Positions 1-9,613 of a stretch of DNA of 64,000 nucleotides are shown here, one piece after another. How positions within the stretch are numbered: position 1 is the stretch's first letter; each line of letters starts with the position of its first letter. A program made the translations under genes and the position numbers. Below the pieces are notes generated by a model. The model did not search any database. It was not told the DNA's origin and saw nothing but the letters and a program-made list of their open reading frames with translations. Source of the stretch: Lachnospiraceae bacterium. Lineage in GTDB: Bacteria > Bacillota > Clostridia > Lachnospirales > Lachnospiraceae. The stretch is from NCBI GenBank assembly GCA_017469935.1, contig JAFUFL010000039.1:1-64000 (forward strand), written 5' to 3'.

Positions 1-3000
1 ACTCTGTGGCCTTGCCCCAGTCTGCGAAGTCCTTCGTGGCTTCCAGAGTCGCCTTTGTTGCTTCGTACGTATTCGTGATGGTCAGGCTCTCTGCGCCGTC
101 ATAAGTCACAGCTGCTGTGAGCTTGTTGGTGGCGTCGTCTGCCTTCGTTACCGTTACTTTTACCTTGTGCGCAGCCGTGTCATAAGTGACGCCGTCTGCT
201 CCGCCGTTCTGCTCCGTGATCGTGTACTCATAGACGCCTGCCTTCTCATACGTGATCTCGCCGAAGCTTGCCAGCGGATTCTCTTCTGTTGCGCTTGCTG
301 TCGTCTTGGACGGCATCGGTGCGCCTTCGGTCACTGCCGCAAGGTCAAACTTGAATTCCGTCGCCTTGCCCCAGTCCTCAAATTCCTTGGTCGCCTCGAT
401 CGTCGCCTTCGTCGCCGCATAGGTATTGGTGATGGTCAGGCTTTCCTCATCGTCGTACTTGACTTCTGCGCTCAGCTTGTTGCCTTCGCCCTTGGTCACT
501 GTCACAACGACATTGTGAGGGGTCGTGTCATACGTCACGCCGTCTGCTCCGCCGTTCTGCTCCGTGATCGTGTACTCATAGACGCCTGCCTTCTCATACG
601 TGATCTCGCCGAAGTTCACAACAGGAGCATTCATTGTCGCGATGCCGGACTTCTTTCCGCCTGCAGCGCCTGCCGGCATGGGAGCGTTTCCGACTGCCTC
701 CAGATCGAAGGTAAAGCTGTCTGCCTTGCCCCAGTCTTCGAAGCCCTTGGTCGCTTCCAGAGATGCCTTCGCCGCTTCATAGGTATTGGTGATGATCAGA
801 CTGTCCTTGTCATCATATTTCGCCTCCGCGACAAGCTTGTTGTTGGCGTCCTTTGTCACGGTCACGATAACAGTATGAGGGGTCGTGTCATATGTCACGC
901 CGTCCTTGCCGTCATCCGTTTCCGTGATGGTGTACTCGTAAGTTCCGGCTGTCTTATAAGTGATGCTTCCGAAATTGGCAGTTGGCGCCGTCTCGGTAGC
1001 CGTCGCTGTCTTTTTGCCTTCCTCACCGGTTCCGGCAGGCATCGGTGCATCCTTGCTGACAGGTTCGAGTGTAAATGTGAAGCTGTCTGCCTTGCCCCAG
1101 TCGCTGAACTGTTTCTTCGCCTGAAGCTCGACATTTGCGGATGCATATTTGTTGGTAATTGTCAGGGCATCTGCACCGTCATACTTCACAGTTGCACTCA
1201 GTGCATTGGTTGTGCGATCCTTTGCGACCGTGACAACAACTCTATGTGCAGTCGTGTCATAGGTGACGCCGTCCGCGCTGCCCTTCTCCTCTGTGATCGT
1301 GTACTCGTAGGTTCCTGCCTTCTCGTATTCGATCTCGCCGAATTTCGCCAGAGGATTATTCTTTGTAACATCCACAGACTTCGCACCTTCTTCCGCATCT
1401 GCAGGCATAGGCGCGTCGCCCTCCGCCTCGAGCGTAAAGGTAAAGCTGTCCGCGGTTCCCCAGTCATTGATCTGCTTGGTGGCTTCAAGCTCTGTCTTAG
1501 TGGATGCATATGTGTTTGTGATGGTCAGGCTCGAAGCATCGCCATACTTGACAGTTGCTGTCAGCTTGTTCGTTGCATCTTCTGCCTTGACCACTGTCAC
1601 GGTTACAGGGTGTGCAGTCGTGTCATAGGTGACGCCGTCCGCTCCGCCGTTCTGCTCCGTGATCGTGTACTCATAGACACCTGCCTTCTCAAACGTGATC
1701 TCGCCGAAGCTTGCCAGCGGGTTCTCCTCTGTAGCTGTCGCCGTTGTGCTCGCCGGCATCGGTGCCCCTGCGGTCACTGCTGCAAGGTCGAATGTAAACT
1801 CTGTGGCCTTGCCCCAATCCGCGAAGTCCTTCGTGGCTTCCAGAGTCGCCTTTGTTGCTTCGTACGTGTTCGTGATGGTCAGGCTCTCTGCATCGCCATA
1901 CTTAACGGAAGCTGTGAGAGCGTTCGTATCAGAATCTTTTGACACAGTTACTACAGCCGTATGAGGTGTTGTGTCATAGGAAACGCCGTCTACGCCGCCG
2001 TTCTGCTCCGTGATTGTGTATGTGTAAGTTCCTGCCTGGTCATATTTGATCTTTCCGAAGGAAGCTGTTTTGGCCTGTTCGGTTGCTGTCGCGGTCATAG
2101 AAGCCGGTACGGGAACAGGCGTAATCACATTGTCTTCAGTGTCCACTGCACTCACTGCAGCCAGATCAAATGTAAAGCTGGTTGCCTTGCCCCAGTCATT
2201 GAACTCCTTCGTAGCCTCCAGCTCAGCCTCAGCAGCTGTAAATGTGTTGGTAATCGTCAGGCTCTCGCCTGCCTCCTCACCTTCACCATAAGTGATTGTT
2301 GCCTCGAGGGCATTAGTCGTCTCATTCTTGGTGACACTGACATGCACAGGATGTGCAGTCGTATCATAGGTGACGCCGTCCACATGATCATTCTGCTCGG
2401 TGATCGTGTAGTCATACTCTCCCGTGGTCTTGTATTCGATCTCTCCGAATACAGCCGTCATGCTTCCGCCCTTTGTTACTGTGGCGGTATTGCTTGCAGG
2501 CATGGGAGCACCTTCTGTGACAGCTGCCAGTCTGAAAGTAAAGCTCGTCGCCTTGCCCCATTCTGTGATAGACTTGGTCGCCTCAAGCTGCTTCTTCAAT
2601 GAAGTAAAGGTGTTTGTAATCACAAGGCTGTCACCGCCGTCATATTTGGCAGAAGCAACCAGATTACCCTCTGCATTTTTCTGTACTGTAACTAACACGT
2701 TGTGCGGTGTCGTATCGTAGGTGATACCTGCTACATGGTCATCCACTTCCGTGATCGTGTAGTTATAGGTTCCTGCTTCCTCATATTTCACGCTGCCAAA
2801 CACAGCAGTCATGTTAGACTTAGTAGCCGTGGCCGTATCGGAGGCGGGCATAGGAGATGTTCCTTCTACGCCTTTGACCGTACTTGTGCCGGCTGCCAGT
2901 TTGAAGGTAAAGCTCGTCGCGTCGCCCCATTCCGAGATAGACTTGGTCGCCTGCAGCGCAAGGTTTGTAGATGCATAGCTGTTAGTGATAATCAGATTGG

Positions 3001-3760
3001 CTGCTCCGTCATATGTCACATCCGCGACCAGATCATTGCTGTTTGCTGCCTTGTGAACATTTACGACAACCTCGTGAGGCGTGGTGTCGTAGGTGATGCC
3101 GGGCACTCCGTCATCTGTCTCGGTGATCGTGTACTTATACTTACCGACTGTGTCATACTCGATCGTGCCGAATTCTGCATCGAGGCTTCCGCCCTTGGTC
3201 ACAGTCTTTACCACTGTCGCCGCATCGCCGGGCATAGGAGCGCCCTCTACCGGTGCCAGCGTAAATGTGAAGCTCTCTGCGCTTCCCCAGTCATTGATCG
3301 ACTTTGTGGCCTTGAGTGTCGCCTCTGCCTTTGTAAAGGTGTTGGTGATCGTCAGATCCTGTTTATTGTCGTCATAAGTAACTGCTGCTGTCAGTTCGCC
3401 TGTCTCAGCATTTCTGCTGACCTTTACGGTAGCGGTATGCTCAGCAGTATCATACGTAATACCGGGAACATGGTCATCGGTCTCTTTGATTGTATAAATA
3501 TATGTTCCGGGCTCTGTATACTCAATCTCACCGAACTGGGCCAGAGTATCTGCCTCTGTTGCCACCGCAACATTGCCCGTGCCGGACGGCATAGGAGCAT
3601 CAGAAGGGTTCTTTGCCGCGAGCGTAAATGTGAAGCTCTCTGCAGATCCCCACTCACTGATCGACTTGGTTACCTCGGGCTGTGCTTTTACAGAAGTATA
3701 AGTGTTCGTAATTGTACGGAAACTTGCCTCAGACCCGTAGCTTGCCCCGCCGTCTGTGCT
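1..3760 (-). repeat. Eleven tandem FctA-type isopeptide domain repeats inside the left giant gene
   Basis: A Trp-containing motif (D-W-G-K-A-T-E and variants) recurs with its DNA core starting near 10, 364, 724, 1090, 1453, 1807, 2185, 2551, 2920, 3280 and 3643, a spacing of 354-378 bp or 118-126 residues. Each unit also carries GEITYEKAGVYEYTITE, a GVTYDTAAH strand and a closing LTITNTY strand. These are hallmarks of the streptococcal pilin isopeptide linkage domain, in which a Lys-Asn bond stabilises a rigid rod (family knowledge). Further copies probably lie left of the window. Confidence 0.85.
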
Positions 3761-6700
3761 GTAGCTCACAGTCGGATTCAGTTTACCATCTGTATCTGCC
3801 GTACCAACCTCAACTTTGGCGATGATCTTATCGGGAGATCCCGCCCAGCCGCTTCCAAAGCCGGTTGCCGTCTCGGTTATGTCATAATAATAAGTTTTAT
3901 TGACATCCGCGGCATCGAATGTAATATCACCAAAGCTCTTTTCTCCGACCTCTGTCAGAGCGTCTGTAGTTGTCACATCAGGCAGCGGCGCACTGGTATC
4001 CGCACCATGGCGTGTGATTGTGAAAGTCACTTGTCCGCCTTCGGGCCATGTGCTGCCGGAAATTGCTTTTGCTGCTTTAAGGGCAGCAGTGCCGGTTGCC
4101 TCTGCGTTAATGAACGCTGTGGTTCCCGTGTCATACTCCGAGCCCTCAAAATGGCCGTATGCCAGCGATGACCAGGTGCTGGTATCGGAGAATACAAGCT
4201 CTAATTTGCCGTCCTGGCCTTCTGAGATCGTAATGGTCCCCATGTCAGTGACGATCGTGCCGATTCCTGTCTTGTAAGTCGCATGACCTTTATAACTGGA
4301 ATAGGCGTCCTCTGCCGCTGCTTCAATCTGCTCATGTTCCGACTCACTCGGAATTCTGTGGGTCCAGATAATGAACTCATGGCCCTTCATAATAACAGCA
4401 AAACCAAGATCTACCGCAGACTCTGTAAGAGTGATTTCAACGCTGTTGCAGGGAGTGGTTTTTTCATAAGAAGCCGTTCCCTGTACATAGTTGGTGGCGG
4501 TATAGGTTTCCGATACGGACGTATATCCCTCCGGCAAAGTCTCTTTTGCCTTATAGTAATACACGTTACCGTCTCCATCAAAAACAGGCAGATTACTGAA
4601 TGTATATGTCCAGGTATTGGTGTCTTTACCTGTCCAGGTGGGCGCATTATCAAGCTTGATCCATTTATCTTCCGCAGCATCGGGATCGATCGACCTGTAA
4701 AGCTCCACAGTCAGGCTTTCGGGTTTATTGGTGCCCTGCCATGTCTTTGTGCCCACATAAGAGGTCTCCAGATTAAATTCCTGATACGTGTTGGTCAAAG
4801 TAGTCAGGATCCCAATCGTTTTCCCTTCACTGACGATATCGGAATGAGCTATATGGGTAAGGAAAAATCCTTCAGGTACATCTCCCTCAACCCAATGATA
4901 GATAATGTCATTGTTGTTGGCATCCTTCTTCGGAAGGCCTGTGATGATATCAGAGGTCCAGTTGTTACCTGCATTCAGGGTAACCGTAACCGGAGCACCA
5001 TTGATCTTCGCAATCTCATCCCCGGCGTAGAGGGTCACAGTGAGGGGTTTGGGCAGATCATCGCTGCCTACCCACTCTTTTTTGACCTGCGCCGCTACAT
5101 TTTCCTTGTTAACAAAGGTAATATTATCCGTGTCACCCAGGGTCTCTCCTTCGCCAACTTCTGTAATGGCCTTCGGATTCACTGCGCCGTCAACAAGAAG
5201 ATTCTCCTTATCCGTCACCTTATAAGCAGTTGTCTCCTGCTCATATACAGTATCTTCACCAACAATATCTGCTGTGACAACTACTTTAAGTACATACCAG
5301 GTTGTATCGGGCTCGCCGCTGGTAACCGATGCTTCGTCTTCGTACAGCAGGTACCAATGCGTCGCTTCAGCTGCATATAAAATCTCGTCAAAAGTGATTT
5401 TGCCCAGATTATTCTGCTTGGTCTGAATATTGGCCCAGGTACCGTCTTTCAATTCATCCAGTTTGAATGTATAGACCTGTTCCGCTGTCGGCTCCTGGCC
5501 GTCCACTGTCTTATGCACAACAAGTCCGACCGTAGAAGGAACAAGCTTGCCGCCTCTGTAAGGCCACATGTGTCCCTCTGCCTGACCGCTGGTCTTGACA
5601 GCGTTCGCGATCAGGCATCCGTTATACTGGAAATCCATTGTCAGGAACGCCTTGGGGGCAATTACATGTCCGTACTCAGTCGCGGAATTGCCCAAAGACA
5701 CTTCAGTGGCATTCGGGAAATTGAATACCGCGGAAAGGCCGCCGGCATTTTCCTTATCACCGGTACTGGACTGGGGTTCATAGGGCTGTGAGCCGTCCGG
5801 ATGATCACTCATTTCCAGCAGCGGAATCTTTGCCGTTCCGGAATTGGAAATACTGATGACGGTTCCGGGAGCCGTATCCCAGTCAGGTGTTGTGGCAGGA
5901 TCACGCGCTATGATGATCCTCACGCCGGTGCCGTCGCCGGTGTAGTTCAATGTTACGTGCTCGCCTGCCGTGACGACTACTGTCTCGCCATTCGCCACGT
6001 TGATCGTCCTGGTGGAGCTGGCAAGCATTGCCTCGGTCTGGCCGATGATAAAGCTCTGGAGCTGATCCCAGTCAACATAGTCAGGATTTACGACCGTCTT
6101 GCCGTATGTATTGTAATTCTTCTGCTCGCCGTTGATATAACCGCCGGCAATCGTGTTGGAATCGCCCACATAGAAATCCTGGCTCTTGGTTGCCGCCTGG
6201 CCGCCGCCGATGATCTGGAAGGAGGCGTTCGGCAAAAGGCCGCCCACAACGGAGGGAGATGTCGCCGCTACACCGGACGCAATATTCGTAAAGGAAGCAT
6301 GTCCGATCAGATCGCCTCTGACCAGAATGCCGCCGATCGTGTGGTTGCCATCCATGTAGTCACCGTCGCCCCATTCGTTGCCGTCACTCCACTGCTGAGT
6401 GTCCGGGTTCTCGTCATTGGGGCAAAGCGTCACGACATTATACTTTGTCAGCAGATTTTCAATCGATGTATCCGACAGTTTATCTTTATTCGGAGCAAGA
6501 TAAACCACGTCCGTGATATTTGTACTTGTATTCGGAACTGTTTCAATAATACGCTGTGTTTTTCCGGTTTCCTTAGAAGGATCATAGTTTTTGGGAATGC
6601 TGGGATAGCTTTCCACCTTGTGACCCTGCACATACGAACCGACTGCAATAGGACTGGACAGCTGTGTCGGCCTCGTGATGCTTGTGCCTGCAGCAACAGC

Positions 6701-8851
6701 ATGCAGTTCAACCGTCACATTGTTCTCGTGTCCGCTGATATTCTCACGCGGCATTTCCTGGTCACCCAGGAACCATTTGTCAACATGCGCAACATAGGTC
6801 ATACCGTCGTCACTGGTTTTGGAACTGTCAAGCTTTACAAAGCCGTATCCCGTCTGTCCGCTCGCGTATGTCACAATGACTTTTGCGTAGACATCCACGT
6901 TGTCAGGCAGTGTCAGTTTTTCGTCACCGCAGTCAACTTTCACATAATAATATGTGGGGTCCGCCTGACGGATCCTGATCGTGCGGGAATTGTCGCTTCC
7001 CGGATCCGGCTGGTTGGACAAGAACGTATAGCCGTCATAGTCGCCTTCTGTCAGAGGATCATTTGCGTCCGCGATCCTGGCATTATAGTTATCCAGGCTG
7101 CTGATCTGCACGTCCCTGTCGGCATGGGCAAGACGGAATCCGCCCAGCTCATATCCGGCTTCCTTGATCTGCGCATATGTTTTTGTGGAGCCGTCATTCA
7201 TCTTGAAACTGTTAAGAATGACGCCGTTGGAGCTGCCGGTAGTAGTAGCGGGCGTAAACGTAAAGCCCACGGTTTCTCCGTCCTCATTTCTGACTTCAGC
7301 CTTGATCCAGCTCCTGTCTGTTATAGCAGCCGCATCACCCTGCCCGGGTGTAACAGGATTCTGCACCTGACGGTCATAGAAGTTGATCTTAACTGTATAG
7401 ACGTCCTTCTTGACGGCTTTGAAATTCGTCACTCCGCCGCTTGTATCAAATGAATATGCTTCGAAATCGGAGGCCTTATTTAAAGCGCCGGTCGGATCGT
7501 ACCACCAGTTGGCACTGGCATATTCCGGTGTCAGGTCTCCGCTGCCCGTATATTTAACGAGTGTATAGCTGCACCCACTGGTATCAATATCTCCAAAAGA
7601 AAGATCTGCAACACCTGCCTGCGGCTGTACCTTCGCCACGCCTCTGATATTATTGCCACTACCGACAGCAATATAATAATTGCTGCCGACGTCAGCAGAT
7701 GTATCAACCGTAGATCCGTCGACATCATAGAATGTCAATCTGCCATCTACCTGCGCATCCGTCACATCCACGACAAACTGATCCCCATTCACCATATCGA
7801 TGGTAAGGGTCTCCTCCGTCGAGAATGCCTTCAGGCTCGTGAGCAGCCAGTCACCTTCTTCCTGTCTCTCTGTTTTGACAAGGTCATTCGAGGTGAACGT
7901 TACATTGCCGACGTCCTGGACGGAAAACTCCCTGGTCTCACTCTCTGAATAGAAACCGAGCTTCTGTGCGAGCTCGCTCAGAAGAATGCTGCCTTCCCCG
8001 GGCATGGAGAATGCATAGTCCTTGAACTTAAAATCGACCGTATACAGAACCGCATAAACAGAGAAAGACTCCGCTTCAAATGCGATCTCATCGACCTTGG
8101 TCTCGTCATTGGTCTCGACCTCTACGGGAACCGGTTCTTCTTTCTTCTCATCGAAATGAACGGCCTCGACCTGTGCCTTCTCTTCGACCTCGATCGTCTC
8201 CTTATAAGAGATACTGACCCTGACGGGGCTCTTCGGCTGAATTTCCCCACCGTTCACGAGAATCTTGATATCGAAGAAACGCGCATCCGTCACGCTGTTG
8301 GCGACTGCGGAATCCGCGTCTGCAAGGTAAGCTGCATACTCTTCCGTATCTTTCTCGATCTCTCTGACAGAGAGCTCAGCGCCTTCGGGAATCTCCGCGG
8401 AGGCATCATAAGTAAGAGTGACGCTGTAGTCACAGTCATGCTCATCGCCATTAAAGAACAGGGTTCCCTCTGTGAAAGCCTGTTCCTCTGCCGCTGTCTC
8501 ATTTGCGGTCACAGTCTCGCCTGTGCCGGAAGCCTCTGTGTCGTCATCTGCCTCTGCCGCTTCTTCGGCCTGGGCCGATTCTTCTGCCTCAGCCGATTCT
8601 TCAGCGAGATCCGCATCCGTTTCGCTCTCTTCTGATTTCACCGTCTCCTGAACAGAAGAATCTTCGACAGTTGTCTCACCAGGAGCAGTCTCCTCCGTTG
8701 TTTCAGACTCTTGCTCTTCTACAGCCACCGTCTCCTGCACTGTCTCCTCCGTGCCTTCTGATGCAGCTTCCGCCGCATAAGAGAAGCCATTAGAGCCAAA
8801 CAGCAAAGTCGTGACTAATAAGGCCGCCAGGAGTCTCCTCATTTTTTTCAT
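1..8851 (-). CDS. Giant surface adhesin with pilin isopeptide repeats (3' end outside window)
   Basis: The frame is open for 2,950 codons and leaves the window at its left edge, so the C-terminus and any cell-wall sorting signal are not visible. I start it at the ATG at 8851, after a GAGGGAGAGAGAC ribosome site; a second in-frame ATG lies at 8842. Residues 1-29 are a signal peptide (MKKMRRLLAALL then a hydrophobic run ending YAAEA). Residues 30-110 are Glu/Ala/Thr-rich linker. Residues about 130-330 match the N-terminal domain of the neighbouring giant gene (shared SFSVY, YTVDF, FSMPGEGSI, DWLLTSL). Residues about 785-1100 look like a choice-of-anchor-A-type domain (inference from GGILVRGDL and GGGQAATKSQDFYVGDSN). 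Two Cna_B-like domains follow (about 1250-1460, VKKEW and TKTWQG starts), then eleven FctA/Spy0128-like repeats from about residue 1700. Likely an extracellular adhesin or stalk; ligand unknown. Confidence 0.88.
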   Translation of the reverse strand, partial: MKKMRRLLAALLVTTLLFGSNGFSYAAEAASEGTEETVQETVAVEEQESETTEETAPGETTVEDSSVQETVKSEESETDADLAEESAEAEESAQAEEAAEADDDTEASGTGETVTANETAAEEQAFTEGTLFFNGDEHDCDYSVTLTYDASAEIPEGAELSVREIEKDTEEYAAYLADADSAVANSVTDARFFDIKILVNGGEIQPKSPVRVSISYKETIEVEEKAQVEAVHFDEKKEEPVPVEVETNDETKVDEIAFEAESFSVYAVLYTVDFKFKDYAFSMPGEGSILLSELAQKLGFYSESETREFSVQDVGNVTFTSNDLVKTERQEEGDWLLTSLKAFSTEETLTIDMVNGDQFVVDVTDAQVDGRLTFYDVDGSTVDTSADVGSNYYIAVGSGNNIRGVAKVQPQAGVADLSFGDIDTSGCSYTLVKYTGSGDLTPEYASANWWYDPTGALNKASDFEAYSFDTSGGVTNFKAVKKDVYTVKINFYDRQVQNPVTPGQGDAAAITDRSWIKAEVRNEDGETVGFTFTPATTTGSSNGVILNSFKMNDGSTKTYAQIKEAGYELGGFRLAHADRDVQISSLDNYNARIADANDPLTEGDYDGYTFLSNQPDPGSDNSRTIRIRQADPTYYYVKVDCGDEKLTLPDNVDVYAKVIVTYASGQTGYGFVKLDSSKTSDDGMTYVAHVDKWFLGDQEMPRENISGHENNVTVELHAVAAGTSITRPTQLSSPIAVGSYVQGHKVESYPSIPKNYDPSKETGKTQRIIETVPNTSTNITDVVYLAPNKDKLSDTSIENLLTKYNVVTLCPNDENPDTQQWSDGNEWGDGDYMDGNHTIGGILVRGDLIGHASFTNIASGVAATSPSVVGGLLPNASFQIIGGGQAATKSQDFYVGDSNTIAGGYINGEQKNYNTYGKTVVNPDYVDWDQLQSFIIGQTEAMLASSTRTINVANGETVVVTAGEHVTLNYTGDGTGVRIIIARDPATTPDWDTAPGTVISISNSGTAKIPLLEMSDHPDGSQPYEPQSSTGDKENAGGLSAVFNFPNATEVSLGNSATEYGHVIAPKAFLTMDFQYNGCLIANAVKTSGQAEGHMWPYRGGKLVPSTVGLVVHKTVDGQEPTAEQVYTFKLDELKDGTWANIQTKQNNLGKITFDEILYAAEATHWYLLYEDEASVTSGEPDTTWYVLKVVVTADIVGEDTVYEQETTAYKVTDKENLLVDGAVNPKAITEVGEGETLGDTDNITFVNKENVAAQVKKEWVGSDDLPKPLTVTLYAGDEIAKINGAPVTVTLNAGNNWTSDIITGLPKKDANNNDIIYHWVEGDVPEGFFLTHIAHSDIVSEGKTIGILTTLTNTYQEFNLETSYVGTKTWQGTNKPESLTVELYRSIDPDAAEDKWIKLDNAPTWTGKDTNTWTYTFSNLPVFDGDGNVYYYKAKETLPEGYTSVSETYTATNYVQGTASYEKTTPCNSVEITLTESAVDLGFAVIMKGHEFIIWTHRIPSESEHEQIEAAAEDAYSSYKGHATYKTGIGTIVTDMGTITISEGQDGKLELVFSDTSTWSSLAYGHFEGSEYDTGTTAFINAEATGTAALKAAKAISGSTWPEGGQVTFTITRHGADTSAPLPDVTTTDALTEVGEKSFGDITFDAADVNKTYYYDITETATGFGSGWAGSPDKIIAKVEVGTADTDGKLNPTVSYSTDGGASYGSEASFRTITNTYTSVKAQPEVTKSISEWGSAESFTFTLAAKNPSDAPMPSGTGNVAVATEADTLAQFGEIEYTEPGTYIYTIKETDDHVPGITYDTAEHTATVKVSRNAETGELTAAVTYDDNKQDLTITNTFTKAEATLKATKSINDWGSAESFTFTLAPVEGAPMPGDAATVVKTVTKGGSLDAEFGTIEYDTVGKYKYTITETDDGVPGITYDTTPHEVVVNVHKAANSNDLVADVTYDGAANLIITNSYASTNLALQATKSISEWGDATSFTFKLAAGTSTVKGVEGTSPMPASDTATATKSNMTAVFGSVKYEEAGTYNYTITEVDDHVAGITYDTTPHNVLVTVQKNAEGNLVASAKYDGGDSLVITNTFTSLKKQLEATKSITEWGKATSFTFRLAAVTEGAPMPASNTATVTKGGSMTAVFGEIEYKTTGEYDYTITEQNDHVDGVTYDTTAHPVHVSVTKNETTNALEATITYGEGEEAGESLTITNTFTAAEAELEATKEFNDWGKATSFTFDLAAVSAVDTEDNVITPVPVPASMTATATEQAKTASFGKIKYDQAGTYTYTITEQNGGVDGVSYDTTPHTAVVTVSKDSDTNALTASVKYGDAESLTITNTYEATKATLEATKDFADWGKATEFTFDLAAVTAGAPMPASTTATATEENPLASFGEITFEKAGVYEYTITEQNGGADGVTYDTTAHPVTVTVVKAEDATNKLTATVKYGDASSLTITNTYASTKTELEATKQINDWGTADSFTFTLEAEGDAPMPADAEEGAKSVDVTKNNPLAKFGEIEYEKAGTYEYTITEEKGSADGVTYDTTAHRVVVTVAKDRTTNALSATVKYDGADALTITNKYASANVELQAKKQFSDWGKADSFTFTLEPVSKDAPMPAGTGEEGKKTATATETAPTANFGSITYKTAGTYEYTITETDDGKDGVTYDTTPHTVIVTVTKDANNKLVAEAKYDDKDSLIITNTYEAAKASLEATKGFEDWGKADSFTFDLEAVGNAPMPAGAAGGKKSGIATMNAPVVNFGEITYEKAGVYEYTITEQNGGADGVTYDTTPHNVVVTVTKGEGNKLSAEVKYDDEESLTITNTYAATKATIEATKEFEDWGKATEFKFDLAAVTEGAPMPSKTTASATEENPLASFGEITYEKAGVYEYTITEQNGGADGVTYDTAAHKVKVTVTKADDATNKLTAAVTYDGAESLTITNTYEATKATLEATKDFADWGKATE

Positions 8852-9088
8852 GTCTCTCTCCCTCTAGTCAGGACGCGCCGCTGCTATGGTAAAGTGTCTT
8901 ACCATTTCGCATTACTGCCCGTCGCGTCCGTCCAAACAGCAATAAGAGAATTTGTATCTCTTGCAGGTTAACCGTTACATTATTTATATATAAAAAAGGT
9001 TATCTGAACCTTATATGCCCGTGCCAAAATATCGCTTTTCGCTTAATAAGGTCAGTCATCCTTCTCATTTGTCCACATTTAAAAGACG
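8852..9088 (-). promoter_or_regulatory. Leader region of the left giant gene
   Basis: No gene fits here. The leader holds the 18-bp motif shared with the other giant gene (8964-8981), a small hairpin AAATGGTAAGACACTTTACCAT (8896-8918 area) and an outer GGACGCG / CGCGTCC pairing around it, so the 5' untranslated region is probably structured. I compared it by eye with c-di-GMP-I riboswitch consensus elements and found no match. No convincing sigma-A promoter was found inside this stretch; the nearest good one is at 9191-9220, upstream of a terminator. Confidence 0.4.
8964..8981 (-). promoter_or_regulatory. 18-bp motif shared by both giant-gene leaders, copy 1
   Basis: On the minus strand it reads AATGTAACGGTTAACCTG. 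The copy before the other giant gene (24030-24047) differs at one base (T for G at position 9). GTAAC-N-GTTAAC is close to an inverted repeat. It lies 113 bases before the ATG here but only 32 bases before it in the other gene, so it may be an operator or a leader RNA element. Confidence 0.5.
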
Positions 9089-9119
9089 AAAAAAAACAGC
9101 CGTAAATTTCAACCGGCTG
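9089..9119 (-). terminator. Rho-independent terminator in front of the left giant gene
   Basis: The minus strand reads CAGCCG, an 11-base loop, CGGCTG, then eight T residues. It does not follow a coding gene directly: the right giant gene already has its own terminator at 9534-9571. It sits about 70 bases after a good promoter, so it may end a short RNA or act as an attenuator of the left giant gene. Confidence 0.7.
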
Positions 9120-9190
9120 CTTCAACATTTGATACAAATCGACTAAAGTATCGTACAATCCGTAGCCTGCAGTATTAATTATTGAGTTGG

Positions 9191-9220
9191 ATCATATTCT
9201 GTAAATACTAAAGCTGTCAA
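9191..9220 (-). promoter_or_regulatory. Sigma-A type promoter before the leader terminator
   Basis: Minus strand -35 TTGACA (9215-9220), 18-base spacer and -10 TATGAT (9191-9196). Transcription would begin near 9184 and meet the terminator at 9089-9119, giving a transcript of about 95 bases or, with readthrough, the left giant mRNA. A second TATAAT-like box occurs near 9232-9237 with a poorer -35. Confidence 0.55.
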
Positions 9221-9533
9221 AAGTACGAATTATACAATATAGCTCCTTTGACAAAAAATCAACATCTTTTGTCATAAAGTCGCCGCATTGTCCCGCTTTT
9301 GGAACAATTCAAAAACATCGTTTCCTACTCTGTATTATTTTTGTAATAAAAATGAAATATTTAATATATATTATACATTTTTCATGGTGTAAATCAACCG
9401 TCACGAGCCAAAAAAAGTGACCAAATACTATGCGTGTTTCCATGCCATATTGCACGAAATAGTATGTTATATCCGCTGCAGGATCCTCCGAGACGTCCGG
9501 GAATCAATCGTGAAGCAGCGTCGCCTTCTCCAG

Positions 9534-9571
9534 AAAAAAAGAGACAGCACAGCAATTTGCTGTGCCGTCTC
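9534..9571 (-). terminator. Strong terminator of the right giant gene
   Basis: Minus strand GAGACGGCACAGCA, AATT turn, TGCTGTGCTGTCTC, followed by seven T residues. It lies 43 bases after the stop codon at 9614 and is one of the clearest terminators in the window. Confidence 0.9.
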
Positions 9572-9613
9572 CTCTTCTGCCTTTTGTCAGCCGTTACCGG
9601 CCGTCATCCGGTC

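Noticed and set aside
1-3760. CRISPR array suggested by regular spacing of a repeated word
   Set aside because: The repeat lies within an open coding frame, with a period of 354-378 bp and similarity along the whole unit; it is a protein domain repeat.
167-4171. Long plus-strand frames opposite the left giant gene
   Set aside because: Same reason: antisense shadows of the tandem isopeptide repeats.
8852-9190. Possible c-di-GMP or other known riboswitch before the left giant gene
   Set aside because: The leader looks structured, but conserved core sequences of the riboswitch classes I know were not found.
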